Source of the DNA: Candidatus Saccharimonadota bacterium
GTDB lineage: Bacteria; Patescibacteriota; Saccharimonadia; Saccharimonadales; UBA4665
Assembly (NCBI GenBank): GCA_013289705.1
Contig: JABCZM010000010.1
Span: forward strand, 1 to 39,354
DNA: 39,354 bases
Direction: 5' to 3'
The first letter of the stretch is position 1; every line of letters begins with the position of its first letter. This document shows, one piece after another, positions 14,719-22,107 of the stretch. Made by a program: the position numbers and the translations under genes. Under the pieces are notes generated by a model. The model saw nothing but the letters and a program-made list of their open reading frames with translations, was not told the DNA's origin and searched no databases.

Positions 14719-15324
14719 ATGGCCACCGACCACTTCGAGAAACACTACTACCAGAAAGACCGCGTTGACTGGAACTTCAACCTCCTGTTCGATGGGCAAC
14801 CTGCCGTAGCTCAGATGGCCAAGGAGTATGCATCAGCACTCCAACACCCCGGTCTCTACGCGCCGGTTCCACCACAGTGGCTCCATTCGACCATCCTACG
14901 TGTTGGCTTAACCGACGACTATACCGAAGCTGAGATGCTTGCCGTAGCTGCCGCCTTAGAGCAGAGCTTGGCTAGTTTAGCCTTACCTGAATTCTTCTGC
15001 GATTCATGGTGGCTCTGGGGCGGCAATGTCGTGCTGCACATCAGCCCCGATGATCAGTTCTCCAAGCTGTACGCGTGCGTGGTAGCTGCGCTCGCATCAG
15101 TTGTCGGCAAAGACCGGACAACCCATGTGCCGCATGACAGCTTTATTCCCCATATTACCTTGGCATACACCAAGACGCACCAGCAAGAGCAAGCAATACA
15201 CGACCGGTTAGTGGCCCAACCCGTGCAACCGGTAGGCTTCCACGCCAAAGGTATTGCCCTGATTAAGCAATGGCCGACTGATGGGCATTATGAGTGGGAA
15301 ATCGTCAAAGAAATAAGGCTGTAA
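14719..15324 (+). CDS. 2H phosphoesterase (LigT-like)
   Basis: This 201-residue protein carries the two HxT/S motifs of the 2H phosphoesterase superfamily: LHSTILRVG at about residue 55 and PHITLAYTK at about residue 148. These two histidines catalyse cyclic 2',3'-phosphate hydrolysis or 2'-5' RNA ligation in the LigT branch. The spacing and overall length agree with bacterial LigT/ThpR. Substrate is unknown. The gene starts 2 nt after the DUF218 stop and belongs to the same probable operon. Confidence 0.85.
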   Translation: MATDHFEKHYYQKDRVDWNFNLLFDGQPAVAQMAKEYASALQHPGLYAPVPPQWLHSTILRVGLTDDYTEAEMLAVAAALEQSLASLALPEFFCDSWWLWGGNVVLHISPDDQFSKLYACVVAALASVVGKDRTTHVPHDSFIPHITLAYTKTHQQEQAIHDRLVAQPVQPVGFHAKGIALIKQWPTDGHYEWEIVKEIRL

Positions 15325-15350
15325 GCTATACTTATGTCCCAAGAACTCAT
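15321..15350 (+). repeat. 30-nt repeat covering a gene start, copy 1
   Basis: This 30-nt segment spans the last bases before and the first codons of the GGCT-like gene. It matches 27 of 30 positions with 15873-15902, which sits at the same place relative to the next gene. Both copies contain gtaagctata before ATGTCCCA. Confidence 0.65.
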
Positions 15351-15867
15351 CTTTGGCTATGGCTCACTGCTCAACCTCGACTCGCTTAAAGCTACGATAG
15401 CTGATCCTGGCGAGATTAAAGCGGCGTATATCAGAGGCTTTCGACGAGACTTTAGTCTCTGGGACAAACAAGGTTTCACTGACACGAATCCAGCCGTGGC
15501 CAACATTCCGCACTGTGCTTTGGATGTACAAAAAGGAAATGCCACCGCAGAAGTTAATGGTGTCTGCTTTGCTGTTAATGAAGACCAGTTCGCCAAGTTA
15601 CTAGAACGAGAGCATGACTACGAACTTGTCAAAACCATGGCCTACGACTTTCACACCAATGAGCCAATTGGTGCGTGTGCGTTCTTTTCTGCTCACAAGC
15701 ATAATGGCACCTACGACTTCGATAACAAAGCCCAGCAACGGTATCTGGAGATCTGTCTTGAGGGAGCAAAAGAGTTCGGTGCGGCGTTCTACCAGACGTT
15801 CCTTGACACGACTTACCTCGGGACTACGAAGCTGAGCGAACTCCCTGAGTTACTGGTTTCAGGATAG
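15334..15867 (+). CDS. gamma-glutamylcyclotransferase-like protein
   Basis: This 177-residue GGCT-fold protein has the substrate loop LIFGYGSLLN at the N-terminus, the AYIRGFRRDFSLWD strand typical of ChaC/AIG2-like proteins, and EREHDYELV providing the expected catalytic Glu. Such enzymes cyclise gamma-glutamyl amines or degrade glutathione to 5-oxoproline. The specific substrate is unknown. It follows the 2H phosphoesterase by 9 nt. A TATACT just before the ATG is too close to make a leaderless start here. Confidence 0.8.
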   Translation: MSQELIFGYGSLLNLDSLKATIADPGEIKAAYIRGFRRDFSLWDKQGFTDTNPAVANIPHCALDVQKGNATAEVNGVCFAVNEDQFAKLLEREHDYELVKTMAYDFHTNEPIGACAFFSAHKHNGTYDFDNKAQQRYLEICLEGAKEFGAAFYQTFLDTTYLGTTKLSELPELLVSG

Positions 15868-15872
15868 GTCGA

Positions 15873-15902
15873 GTAAGCTATAGCTATGTCCCACGAACTC
15901 AT
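15873..15902 (+). repeat. 30-nt repeat covering a gene start, copy 2
   Basis: Second copy of the repeat at 15321-15350 (27 of 30 identical). It spans the region just before and the first codons of the membrane-protein gene, so the two proteins share similar first residues (MSQELI and MSHELI) though they are otherwise unrelated. Confidence 0.65.
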
Positions 15903-16464
15903 CGGCCAACTCGCTGGTATCATAGCCCTTGTTTCGCTCATTCCCTACGTCGTCAGTATCTGGAAAGGCGAAACCAAGCCTGCCCGGATGACCTACTTCA
16001 TTAAGGCCGTGGTCGCCACAATTACCATAGCTACCTACATTAGCTCAGGGGCTCGTACCTCTATCTGGACAGGCCTGGTGTTTGCTTTTACGGCATTGGT
16101 TATCTTTGGGCTATCGATTAAGCGTGGTATGGGTGGGGCGAGCAAGCTCGACCTCAGCTGTCTTATGTTGGCGACAATTGTTGGCATCGTCTGGCTCACC
16201 ACCAAAGATGCGGTGCTAGCACTGTATATGAGCATGCTCGTGAAGGCGATTGCCTATATCCCGCTCGTCCGGAAAGTCTATCTCCATCCCAAGACCGAGA
16301 ACAAGCTTTCGTGGGGCATGGCACTGCTCGCTGACAGCTTGAACTTATTTGCCCTGACCAGCCTGACGCCACACATTGCACTGTTCCCGATCTTTGAGGT
16401 TGGTAGCTCGGCGGTGATTGTGGGGCTGCTCGTAAAGCACTCGCCGCGAGTGGTGCACACATGA
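15886..16464 (+). CDS. multi-pass membrane protein, PQ-loop-like
   Basis: This 192-residue protein has about six hydrophobic helices and no signal peptide. The first helix, AGIIALVSLIPYVVSIWKGE followed by TKPARMTYF, resembles the S/PQ-loop helix of SemiSWEET/PQ-loop transporters. A second similar element, KAIAYIPLVRKVYLHPKTEN, appears after helix 4, so an internal duplication is likely. A small-molecule transporter role is only suggested. It is the last gene of the plus-strand run starting at 14087. Confidence 0.65.
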   Translation: MSHELIGQLAGIIALVSLIPYVVSIWKGETKPARMTYFIKAVVATITIATYISSGARTSIWTGLVFAFTALVIFGLSIKRGMGGASKLDLSCLMLATIVGIVWLTTKDAVLALYMSMLVKAIAYIPLVRKVYLHPKTENKLSWGMALLADSLNLFALTSLTPHIALFPIFEVGSSAVIVGLLVKHSPRVVHT

Positions 16465-16537
16465 AGTTAAGAAGCTAATCAGCTCGCAGTTGACCGAATA
16501 GCTTTCTGACCCAGCGCCGATAGGACCGCCTCACTAT

Positions 16538-17005
16538 TTACTTGAAATGCCTCGCGAACCGCATTACTACACCAGTTGCAGTGATGAGTTTTACTAATGT
16601 GTCTACGGCTATGTCATCGCCGAGCAGACTGCACTCCGCCAATGGACGTATGCCACCTTTTAACTTAACTCGTTCTCTGCGCCACCCAACGTTAGTATTG
16701 CCATAAACTGCGGTAAAGAGGCCAATAACCCCAGGGTCGGCCCTTGCTAAGTATTCAGCTTGGGCACTGGTGGGCATGATTTGTTGACCACCTAGTATTC
16801 CCACGTATGCTTCTTCATCGTCAGTAGACGCCGCGCCGAGCACTGCAGCGAATCTTTCTAAAGTGTGTGCCAGCGATGCCGTGCTAGACCATAAGACTAC
16901 TGCACTGTCAGGGTTCTCCTCAACTTGTATGTACTCTTCATCCGCAAGCTCAAAGAACGTCCCTTTGACTTGTGATTCACCCTGTGTATAGGTGGTAATC
17001 TGCAT
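16538..17005 (-). CDS. orphan protein, 155 residues
   Basis: The protein is soluble and acidic in its first half (FFELADEEYIQVEENPDSAV), with an Ala-rich middle and a basic C-terminus ending MRFARHFK. No known motif is recognised. The ATG at 17005 has no Shine-Dalgarno, and a weak GAGAAT box on the minus strand ends 8 nt upstream. Together with the next minus-strand gene (17643-17179) it forms a pair of unfamiliar proteins beside the toxin-antitoxin cluster. Confidence 0.55.
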   Translation of the reverse strand: MQITTYTQGESQVKGTFFELADEEYIQVEENPDSAVVLWSSTASLAHTLERFAAVLGAASTDDEEAYVGILGGQQIMPTSAQAEYLARADPGVIGLFTAVYGNTNVGWRRERVKLKGGIRPLAECSLLGDDIAVDTLVKLITATGVVMRFARHFK

Positions 17006-17178
17006 ATAGGCTCATTCTCGCACAGACTTTAGCCGGAGGCAAATATCGGCTAAAACACCCGTCTCTAGAACGAGCCTCTTTGCAGTTCTTTACTACCGTA
17101 TAGTATTTGGTAGTTAGCTTTTTCTGATTTATGCTTGTGGAACTTGACTTCCACCTGCCTCGGCTATTTCAACAAGAT

Positions 17179-17643
17179 TTAGGTCGTACACCAGCGCATC
17201 AAGATCGTCTGGAGTGAGATTGGCTCAAGTGTAAACTTCTCGGTTACCCAGTGATGCTGCCCGTCGGTGCTCAACACAAACTGATCCTCTGGCCCTTTCC
17301 TGGCAACAGGCGCAACACAAGCTTCCGCCTCAACTCCGTATAACTGCTGTGTAAGGCTACCGAGATGGTAGATGCTTGCACCCGCAAGTCGTACGCCATC
17401 AACCCAACCCGTCACAGATCGCTCTTCAAGCCTAAATGTCTCTGAAGGTTTCTCGCTGGCCGGAAAAGCAGTGAGCAGACCTGGCACCAAAGAACTCCGG
17501 TAATACTCCCGGGTGCAATCAGAACGTAAGACCAAATCAGCTACAGCAGTATAAAGCTTTTGGTACGGCTCCGCTCCAATCGGTTCCATAGTAGCTCGCA
17601 TAGCTTTAAAAAATTCAGCACCTTCCGAAGTAGACAAGGACAT
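17179..17643 (-). CDS. orphan protein, 154 residues
   Basis: The protein is soluble, with an N-terminal helical part (EGAEFFKAMRATMEPIG) and a beta-rich C-terminal half (FRLEERSVTGWVDGVRLAG, HHWVTEKFTLEPISLQ). No family is recognised. It might be a phage- or toxin-related accessory protein given its neighbours, but nothing in the sequence says so. No clear ribosome binding site is present. Confidence 0.5.
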   Translation of the reverse strand: MSLSTSEGAEFFKAMRATMEPIGAEPYQKLYTAVADLVLRSDCTREYYRSSLVPGLLTAFPASEKPSETFRLEERSVTGWVDGVRLAGASIYHLGSLTQQLYGVEAEACVAPVARKGPEDQFVLSTDGQHHWVTEKFTLEPISLQTILMRWCTT

Positions 17644-17694
17644 AATGTAGACACATATATACTGATAATAAACTTATGTCAAATGGCCGAGGAA

Positions 17695-17726
17695 GGGTTC
17701 GTGTTTGAGAATAGAACTCTTCTAGA
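17695..17726 (+). repeat. 32-nt direct repeat flanking the RHH-PIN module, left copy
   Basis: This 32-nt segment starting gggttcgtg matches 18516-18547 at 28 of 32 positions. The copies stand on either side of the RHH-PIN toxin-antitoxin pair, 821 nt apart. Confidence 0.65.
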
Positions 17727-17800
17727 TAACAAAGAACTTAAAGGCGACAGATAAGCTACGCATTGAAAAGAAATGGCGTGCGTTAAAGCATTGACTCCTC

Positions 17801-17819
17801 TATACAATATACTCGTATA
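17801..17819 (+). promoter_or_regulatory. candidate operator of the RHH-PIN module
   Basis: An inverted repeat tatac-N9-gtata (17801-17805/17815-17819) lies between a TTGACT box (17791-17796) and the AAGGAG Shine-Dalgarno (17823-17828). RHH antitoxins commonly bind such short palindromes to repress their own operon; this is inferred. Confidence 0.4.
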
Positions 17820-17835
17820 AGCAAGGAGCATCGCC

Positions 17836-18081
17836 ATGGCCACAAAAACACTTAATATTGCTCTCGATGAGAGCCTAATCAAAGAAATCGACAAGGCAGT
17901 AAAAAACGATATGGGCAGCCGCAGTGAGTACTTCCGCCGCCTTGCCTTGAAAGATCTTGAACGACGTCGTGACTGGAACGAGCTGTTTGATACCGGTAAT
18001 AAGCTTGGCAAAGAGGTGGGCATCACCAGCGAACAACAGGTTAACGACATAATTGCCAACTACAAGCGTGAAAAGCAATAA
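17836..18081 (+). CDS. ribbon-helix-helix antitoxin
   Basis: This 81-residue protein has the CopG/ParD-type RHH fold: strand KTLNIALDESLIKEIDKAV, a turn NDMGSRSEYFRR and a second helix LALKDLERRR. A C-terminal tail would wrap the toxin. The start is supported by an AAGGAG Shine-Dalgarno 7 nt upstream. It overlaps the PIN toxin gene by 14 nt, the normal order for antitoxin then toxin. As DNA-binding antitoxin it should neutralise the PIN RNase and repress the operon through the upstream palindrome. Confidence 0.85.
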   Translation: MATKTLNIALDESLIKEIDKAVKNDMGSRSEYFRRLALKDLERRRDWNELFDTGNKLGKEVGITSEQQVNDIIANYKREKQ

Positions 18082-18481
18082 AAAGCTCAAGGTAGTCCTT
18101 GATACAAACGTACTGGTGTCAGCGCTGGTGTTTGGAGGTACGCCACGAGTAACAGTCGAGACCGTTCTTAAAGATGGGACGTTTATTATCTCGGCAGAAA
18201 TCCTTTCCGAGCTACGCCGTATTATACATACAAAGTTTCCGCTCTTTATTGAACATCTTGAACGCCTGGAAAAGCTGATAAAACGTGATGCCGTTTTAGT
18301 TGAATTAGGAGGTGTACAAGTAGCCGTCTGTCGCGACCCTGACGATAACAAGATTATTGAAACGGCCGTTATCGGTAACGCCTCGTACATTGTGAGCAGG
18401 GATAAGGATTCGCTAGTATTACGATCATACACGGATATTGTAATCCTTGACTCGACTGAATTCTTGAAAATTCTTGAGTGA
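18068..18481 (+). CDS. PIN-domain toxin ribonuclease
   Basis: The toxin is 137 residues from the GTG at 18068. A TTG at 18053 is an alternative. The PIN signature starts KVVLDTNVLVSAL with D12 as first metal ligand. It continues with SAEILSELRR and then CRDPDDNKIIETA and SRDKDSLV, giving the usual set of acidic residues for two Mg/Mn ions. It matches the COG1569-like toxin group. The enzyme would cleave RNA when freed from the RHH antitoxin encoded just upstream. Confidence 0.87.
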   Translation: MKSNKKLKVVLDTNVLVSALVFGGTPRVTVETVLKDGTFIISAEILSELRRIIHTKFPLFIEHLERLEKLIKRDAVLVELGGVQVAVCRDPDDNKIIETAVIGNASYIVSRDKDSLVLRSYTDIVILDSTEFLKILE

Positions 18482-18515
18482 ACAACCCTACTAACTCTTA
18501 ACCATGTTGTGGTAG

Positions 18516-18547
18516 GGGTTCGTGTTCGAGAATAGAATTTTTCCAGA
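18516..18547 (+). repeat. 32-nt direct repeat flanking the RHH-PIN module, right copy
   Basis: Right copy of the repeat at 17695-17726, with four substitutions. It lies 34 nt after the PIN gene stop. Confidence 0.65.
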
Positions 18548-18601
18548 GGTGGCTAAGACAGAAAGTGACAAAAACCGTGCGTAGGTCTCGATAGGAAATT
18601 A

Positions 18602-18931
18602 CTATAGTTCAAATGCCCGACGTAGAGCTTGCTTGAGCTTATCGGCATCCCGCGGCTCAAGTTGTCCGACAATTTCCAAAACATCACTGCCTTGTAATGC
18701 TGTGAGCCGATGGACTCGAGCAACTGTAGGTTTAGACAGGCCGCTAGTTTGCCAGGCCTCCAGTGTTACATCTACATCTTCGTGCTCAGATTGGCTAGAC
18801 AGTGGCACCACTAACACGATCTTATGTTTGCCCCTCGGTCGACTCGCAATAACTACAGGCCTGATTTTGTAGGCATTGGATTCGATAAATTGGAAACGGG
18901 CTAGGTACACGCCGTAATGTTCAATAGACAT
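18602..18931 (-). CDS. MazF/PemK-like toxin
   Basis: This 109-residue protein resembles PemK/MazF endoribonucleases: an N-terminal EHYGVYLARFQFIE strand, IRPVVIASRPRG (the RPVVV strand), KIVLVVPLSS, and a late VARVHRLTALQGSDVLEIVG followed by an alpha-helix. The Arg in IRPVV and the Ser/Thr in VPLSS are in the usual active-site positions. It starts 2 nt after the antitoxin stop, in the same operon. Target sequence is not predictable. Confidence 0.82.
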   Translation of the reverse strand: MSIEHYGVYLARFQFIESNAYKIRPVVIASRPRGKHKIVLVVPLSSQSEHEDVDVTLEAWQTSGLSKPTVARVHRLTALQGSDVLEIVGQLEPRDADKLKQALRRAFEL

Positions 18932-18933
18932 GG

Positions 18934-19197
18934 CTACAAACTGACTTTTTTACCCATTCCTGCATGATAGATATCTTCTGCAGGATCCGATAAATAATCT
19001 AGGCCAACAGCATATGAAGCAGCAACTCTGAGTTCGGTGAGATCCTCAGCTCCAGCTTCCGGTTCATAAATTAAACGGCTTAATGCCAATTTAAAAATCT
19101 CAGGATCATTGAGAGCTGGGTATCGTTTTCGAGCCGCCTTAAGCACACGCTCGACTTCAGGAGTACGTGTAAGACGAATTGCGGATGCGTTGTTCAT
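18934..19197 (-). CDS. antitoxin of the MazF-like toxin
   Basis: This 87-residue protein precedes the MazF-like gene by 2 nt. The N-terminus ASAIRLTRTPEVERVLKAAR reads as a strand followed by a helix and may be RHH-like. The next segment, NDPEIFKLALSRLIYEP, is a second helix. The C-terminal acidic tail ending AEDIYHAGMGKK is suited to bind a toxin. No named antitoxin family is recognised with certainty, so the assignment rests on operon position and size. Confidence 0.65.
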   Translation of the reverse strand: MNNASAIRLTRTPEVERVLKAARKRYPALNDPEIFKLALSRLIYEPEAGAEDLTELRVAASYAVGLDYLSDPAEDIYHAGMGKKVSL

Positions 19198-19204
19198 ACA
19201 ACTA

Positions 19205-19233
19205 AGTATATGGCACTGGATGTCACATTACAA
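19205..19233 (-). promoter_or_regulatory. promoter of the MazF-like module, leaderless
   Basis: On the minus strand TTGTAA (19228-19233), a 17-bp spacer and TATACT (19205-19210) lie 7 nt before the ATG at 19197. This is a well-spaced sigma70-type promoter giving a leaderless antitoxin mRNA. Confidence 0.6.
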
Positions 19234-19349
19234 CATCCAATGTATCAAAATGACTTGCTATTAACAAAAATTCGAGGAATAAAAGAATGGTTGAACTAAG
19301 AATTTCACAAAATAGAAAATCTATAGATAGAGAGTTCTATTATTTGGCT

Positions 19350-19425
19350 TGGCAGGGGTAGCAGGACTCGAACCTACGACACCTGGTTTTGGAGACCAGT
19401 GCTCTACCAACTGAGCTATACCCCT
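19350..19425 (-). tRNA. trnW: tRNA-Trp (CCA anticodon)
   Basis: This 76-nt cloverleaf lies on the minus strand. The acceptor stem AGGGGTA/TACCCCT is perfect, the D stem GCTC/GAGC flanks AGTTGGTA, and the anticodon stem CTGGT/ACCAG holds loop CTCCAAA with anticodon CCA. The T arm is GTAGG-TTCGAGT-CCTGC. The discriminator is G73, as required by TrpRS, and the 3' CCA is encoded. It is next to the toxin-antitoxin region, a common place for integration. Confidence 0.97.
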
Positions 19426-19541
19426 AAAGTTAGCTTTTCCCTGAAGCCGCTATCTAGCTATAGGGAAGTGCTGCGACTATCTTACTTAATTTTTGTGCGA
19501 AAGTCACCCAGGTTACTTTTCAAATTAAGAGAAAACTGCTA

Positions 19542-19547
19542 TACAAT
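19542..19547 (+). promoter_or_regulatory. -10-like box before the 19558 kinase gene
   Basis: TACAAT ends 10 nt before the ATG at 19558, giving a very short or no leader. No Shine-Dalgarno is present. Confidence 0.4.
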
Positions 19548-19557
19548 AGTATACGCT

Positions 19558-20220
19558 ATGGCAAAAGTTATACCCACGAAACCACTTTTTATCATGTTAT
19601 ACGGCCTTCCTGGTGCAGGAAAGACCTATTTTGCGCGACAATTATGTGACAACTTGCAGGCTGCACATGTCCAAAGTGATCGTATTCGGGCCGAACTATT
19701 CGAAAATCCTCGCTATGACCAACAAGAAAACGCCATCGTCGCCCAACTAATGGAATACATGACCAGCGAATTTTTGAACGCCGGTGTTAGTGTTGTCTAC
19801 GACACCAACGTGGTGCGCACTTCTCAGCGCCGTACGTTACGCGAAATGGCTCGCGACGCCCACGCACAATCACTCCTTATCTGGTTCCAAATCGACATAG
19901 AGAGTGCTTACTTGCGTGCCTCAAAACGTGACCGCCGTCGAGCCGACGACCGCTATGCTATGCCCGTAGACCGTACAAGTTTCAAAAAATTGGCAGCCAA
20001 CATGCAAAATCCTGTCGCGACCGAAGATTACATCGTCATCAGCGGCAAACACCTGTTTAGCACACAGTTAAGCGCCCTCATGAAGCGTTTGCACGAACTT
20101 AAGCTGATTGCTACCGACGACATGAGCAGCCACGTTATCAAACCCGGCATGGTCAACCTAGTACCCAATCCTGCAGCCGGTAGAGTTGATATGACTCGTC
20201 GCAACATTAGAATCCGCTAA
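19558..20220 (+). CDS. P-loop kinase-like protein (AAA_33 type)
   Basis: The protein is 220 residues from the ATG at 19558. A longer in-frame start at 19399 would run into the tRNA and is rejected. Walker A is GLPGAGKT (residues 16-23), followed by VQSDRIRAEL with the acidic sensor, VVYDTNVVRTSQRR as Walker-B-like segment, and a lid rich in Arg (SKRDRRRADDRYAMP). It belongs to the AAA_33/zeta-toxin-like small-molecule kinase group. Substrate is unknown. It is followed 7 nt later by the YgjP-like peptidase gene, so the two may be co-transcribed. Confidence 0.82.
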   Translation: MAKVIPTKPLFIMLYGLPGAGKTYFARQLCDNLQAAHVQSDRIRAELFENPRYDQQENAIVAQLMEYMTSEFLNAGVSVVYDTNVVRTSQRRTLREMARDAHAQSLLIWFQIDIESAYLRASKRDRRRADDRYAMPVDRTSFKKLAANMQNPVATEDYIVISGKHLFSTQLSALMKRLHELKLIATDDMSSHVIKPGMVNLVPNPAAGRVDMTRRNIRIR

Positions 20221-20227
20221 AAAGCCA

Positions 20228-20938
20228 ATGGCTTTCAAAGAATTCGATATCGAAGATCTGGGCATGGTGACCGTCTATAAGCGCCAAGGCACCCGAAGTG
20301 TGCGGCTCAGTATTCGGCCAGATGGCAGCCTGCGCGTAACCATCCCAACTTGGACTCCTTATATAACAGGTGTCCAGTTTGCTAAATCTCGATCCGATTG
20401 GATAAAAACACACGCCAAAGCACCGGTAGCACTCCTGCAAGAGGGGCAAATGATTGGCAAGGCACATCGCCTCAAATTTATGTCGTCGGCAACAACCAAC
20501 AGGGTTACGACCCGGGTGCGCCAACTACAAGTTGTGGTGACATACCCTGGAAACCAAACCATTAGCAGTCCAGACGTGCAAGCGGCCGCCACAAAAGCCT
20601 GTGTTCGCGCACTAAAGCAACAGGCCGAAAAACTACTCCCAATGCGCCTGGCCGATCTTGCCAAGCAACACGGCTTCAGCTACGGCAACACTGATGTAAA
20701 ACAGCTCAAAACCCGTTGGGGCAGCTGCGATCAGGACAAAAATATTACCTTCAACCTGTTTCTGATGCAACTACCATGGAACCTTATCGATTACGTCTTG
20801 CTGCACGAACTGACACATACCAAGGTACTGCACCACGGACCGCTGTTCTGGCAAGCCATGGAGCAAATCGAACCCAAAACACCACAGTTGCGTAAAGAGA
20901 TCAAGGCCCATCAACCAACTTTACAAAGCCAAAATTAA
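20228..20938 (+). CDS. YgjP-like metallopeptidase (DUF45)
   Basis: This 236-residue protein shows the YgjP/DUF45 pattern: an N-terminal beta part starting VTVYKRQGTRSVRLSIRPDG, a helical middle, KQLKTRWGSCDQDKNITFN (the RWGSC motif), and the zinc site HELTH at residues 193-197. After it come HHGPLFWQAME residues that supply the third His. It is a predicted zinc-dependent peptidase of the WSS1/SprT-related fold. Physiological substrate is unknown. It sits directly after the P-loop kinase gene. Confidence 0.88.
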   Translation: MAFKEFDIEDLGMVTVYKRQGTRSVRLSIRPDGSLRVTIPTWTPYITGVQFAKSRSDWIKTHAKAPVALLQEGQMIGKAHRLKFMSSATTNRVTTRVRQLQVVVTYPGNQTISSPDVQAAATKACVRALKQQAEKLLPMRLADLAKQHGFSYGNTDVKQLKTRWGSCDQDKNITFNLFLMQLPWNLIDYVLLHELTHTKVLHHGPLFWQAMEQIEPKTPQLRKEIKAHQPTLQSQN

Positions 20939-20949
20939 ACCGCTTGTGG

Positions 20950-20955
20950 CATAAT
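20950..20955 (+). promoter_or_regulatory. -10-like box, leaderless histidine kinase gene
   Basis: CATAAT ends 7 nt before the ATG at 20963. An in-frame ATG at 20954 lies inside the box and would not be on the mRNA. Confidence 0.4.
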
Positions 20956-20962
20956 GGTAACC

Positions 20963-22081
20963 ATGCCACATAGCGATACTCTTCCTTTGCAAGATGCTCA
21001 ACTTGAACACGAACGGCTCACCAGCCTGATTAACAGCATGGCCGATGGCGTAATTGCACTGGACGAGCGCGCCCAAGTGGTACTCTACAACGCCGCGGCA
21101 TTAAACATCCTAGATCTAAACAGTTCGATGGAAGGCCAATCGCTTGGTAAATTTCTAAGCCCCATCGACGAAGAGAACATCGCCGTTGATATCGTTCGCT
21201 TGATTCAAGATACAAAACTACCAACGGTCAACCGCGAGCTACGACTCAAATACGCCGATGGCAGCATTATCAATCTGTACCTAAGCATCGCACCAGTGCA
21301 TTTGGGTTATGGCAAAGATGGCACGCTTGGGTTTACGCTGTTACTTCGTGATATTACGCGTGAAAAATCGCTGGAAGAAGAGCGCGACGAATTTATTAGT
21401 GTTGTCAGCCACGAATTACGCACACCAATCGCGATTAGCGAAGGTAATGTTAGTAATGCCCAGCTAATAGCCGACCGTGGCGGCGACCCAGCATTGATCA
21501 AAAAGGCGCTCAAAGAAACCCATAACCAGATATTATTCTTAGCCGACATGATTAACGATCTGGCAACGCTATCGCGAGCCGAGCGGGGCACACTCAAACT
21601 AGAGGTAGAGGCAATTAACGTACACGACTTAGTTACAGAGCTGGCCAGCAACTACAGAAACGACGCGGCAGCAAAAGGCCTAGAAATCAGAACGATACTC
21701 GATCCAAAACTAGAAATACTGTCTTCCAGCGAACTGTATGTCCGCGAAGTGCTGCAAAACTTTATTACCAACTCTGTTAAATACACCGACGAAGGCAGCA
21801 TAACCATCGCCGCCAAACCAAAAGACAATGGCGTCTTGTTTGAAGTTAGCGACACCGGCATCGGCATCAGCAAAAGTGATCAGGAACGAGTTTTCGACAA
21901 ATTTTTCCGCAGCGAAGATTACAGAACTCGCCAAAATAACGGCACGGGCCTAGGTCTGTACGTCACCATGAAGCTAGCCCGTCTAATCCACGCTCAACTT
22001 AACCTCACCAGCGAACTCAACAAAGGCTCCACCTTCAGCATTTTCATCCCCAATCTAGAACCCGAACAAGCCCAAAACTAA
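20963..22081 (+). CDS. soluble PAS-domain sensor histidine kinase
   Basis: The protein is 372 residues from the ATG at 20963. An N-terminal PAS domain (about 15-130: LTSLINSMADGVIALDERAQ, LLLRDITREK) is followed by HisKA with the H-box VVSHELRTP (H150) and HATPase_c with N-box LQNFITNSVKY, G1 VSDTGIGIS, F-box DKFFRS and G2 GTGLGLYV. All catalytic boxes are intact. There is no membrane segment, so it senses a cytoplasmic cue. No response regulator gene lies nearby, so its partner is encoded elsewhere. Confidence 0.93.
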   Translation: MPHSDTLPLQDAQLEHERLTSLINSMADGVIALDERAQVVLYNAAALNILDLNSSMEGQSLGKFLSPIDEENIAVDIVRLIQDTKLPTVNRELRLKYADGSIINLYLSIAPVHLGYGKDGTLGFTLLLRDITREKSLEEERDEFISVVSHELRTPIAISEGNVSNAQLIADRGGDPALIKKALKETHNQILFLADMINDLATLSRAERGTLKLEVEAINVHDLVTELASNYRNDAAAKGLEIRTILDPKLEILSSSELYVREVLQNFITNSVKYTDEGSITIAAKPKDNGVLFEVSDTGIGISKSDQERVFDKFFRSEDYRTRQNNGTGLGLYVTMKLARLIHAQLNLTSELNKGSTFSIFIPNLEPEQAQN

Positions 22082-22107
22082 AGGAAATGCGTTGCTTCAC
22101 GCATGTC

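Noticed and set aside
17695-17726. 32-nt repeat as a tRNA-derived attachment site
   Set aside because: The gggttcg start recalls a T arm, but the rest does not match tRNA-Trp at 19350-19425 or fold as a tRNA 3' half.
19350-19425. tRNA-Trp as part of the secE-nusG locus
   Set aside because: In many bacteria tRNA-Trp precedes secE, but here it is 4.6 kb away on the opposite strand with several unrelated genes between.
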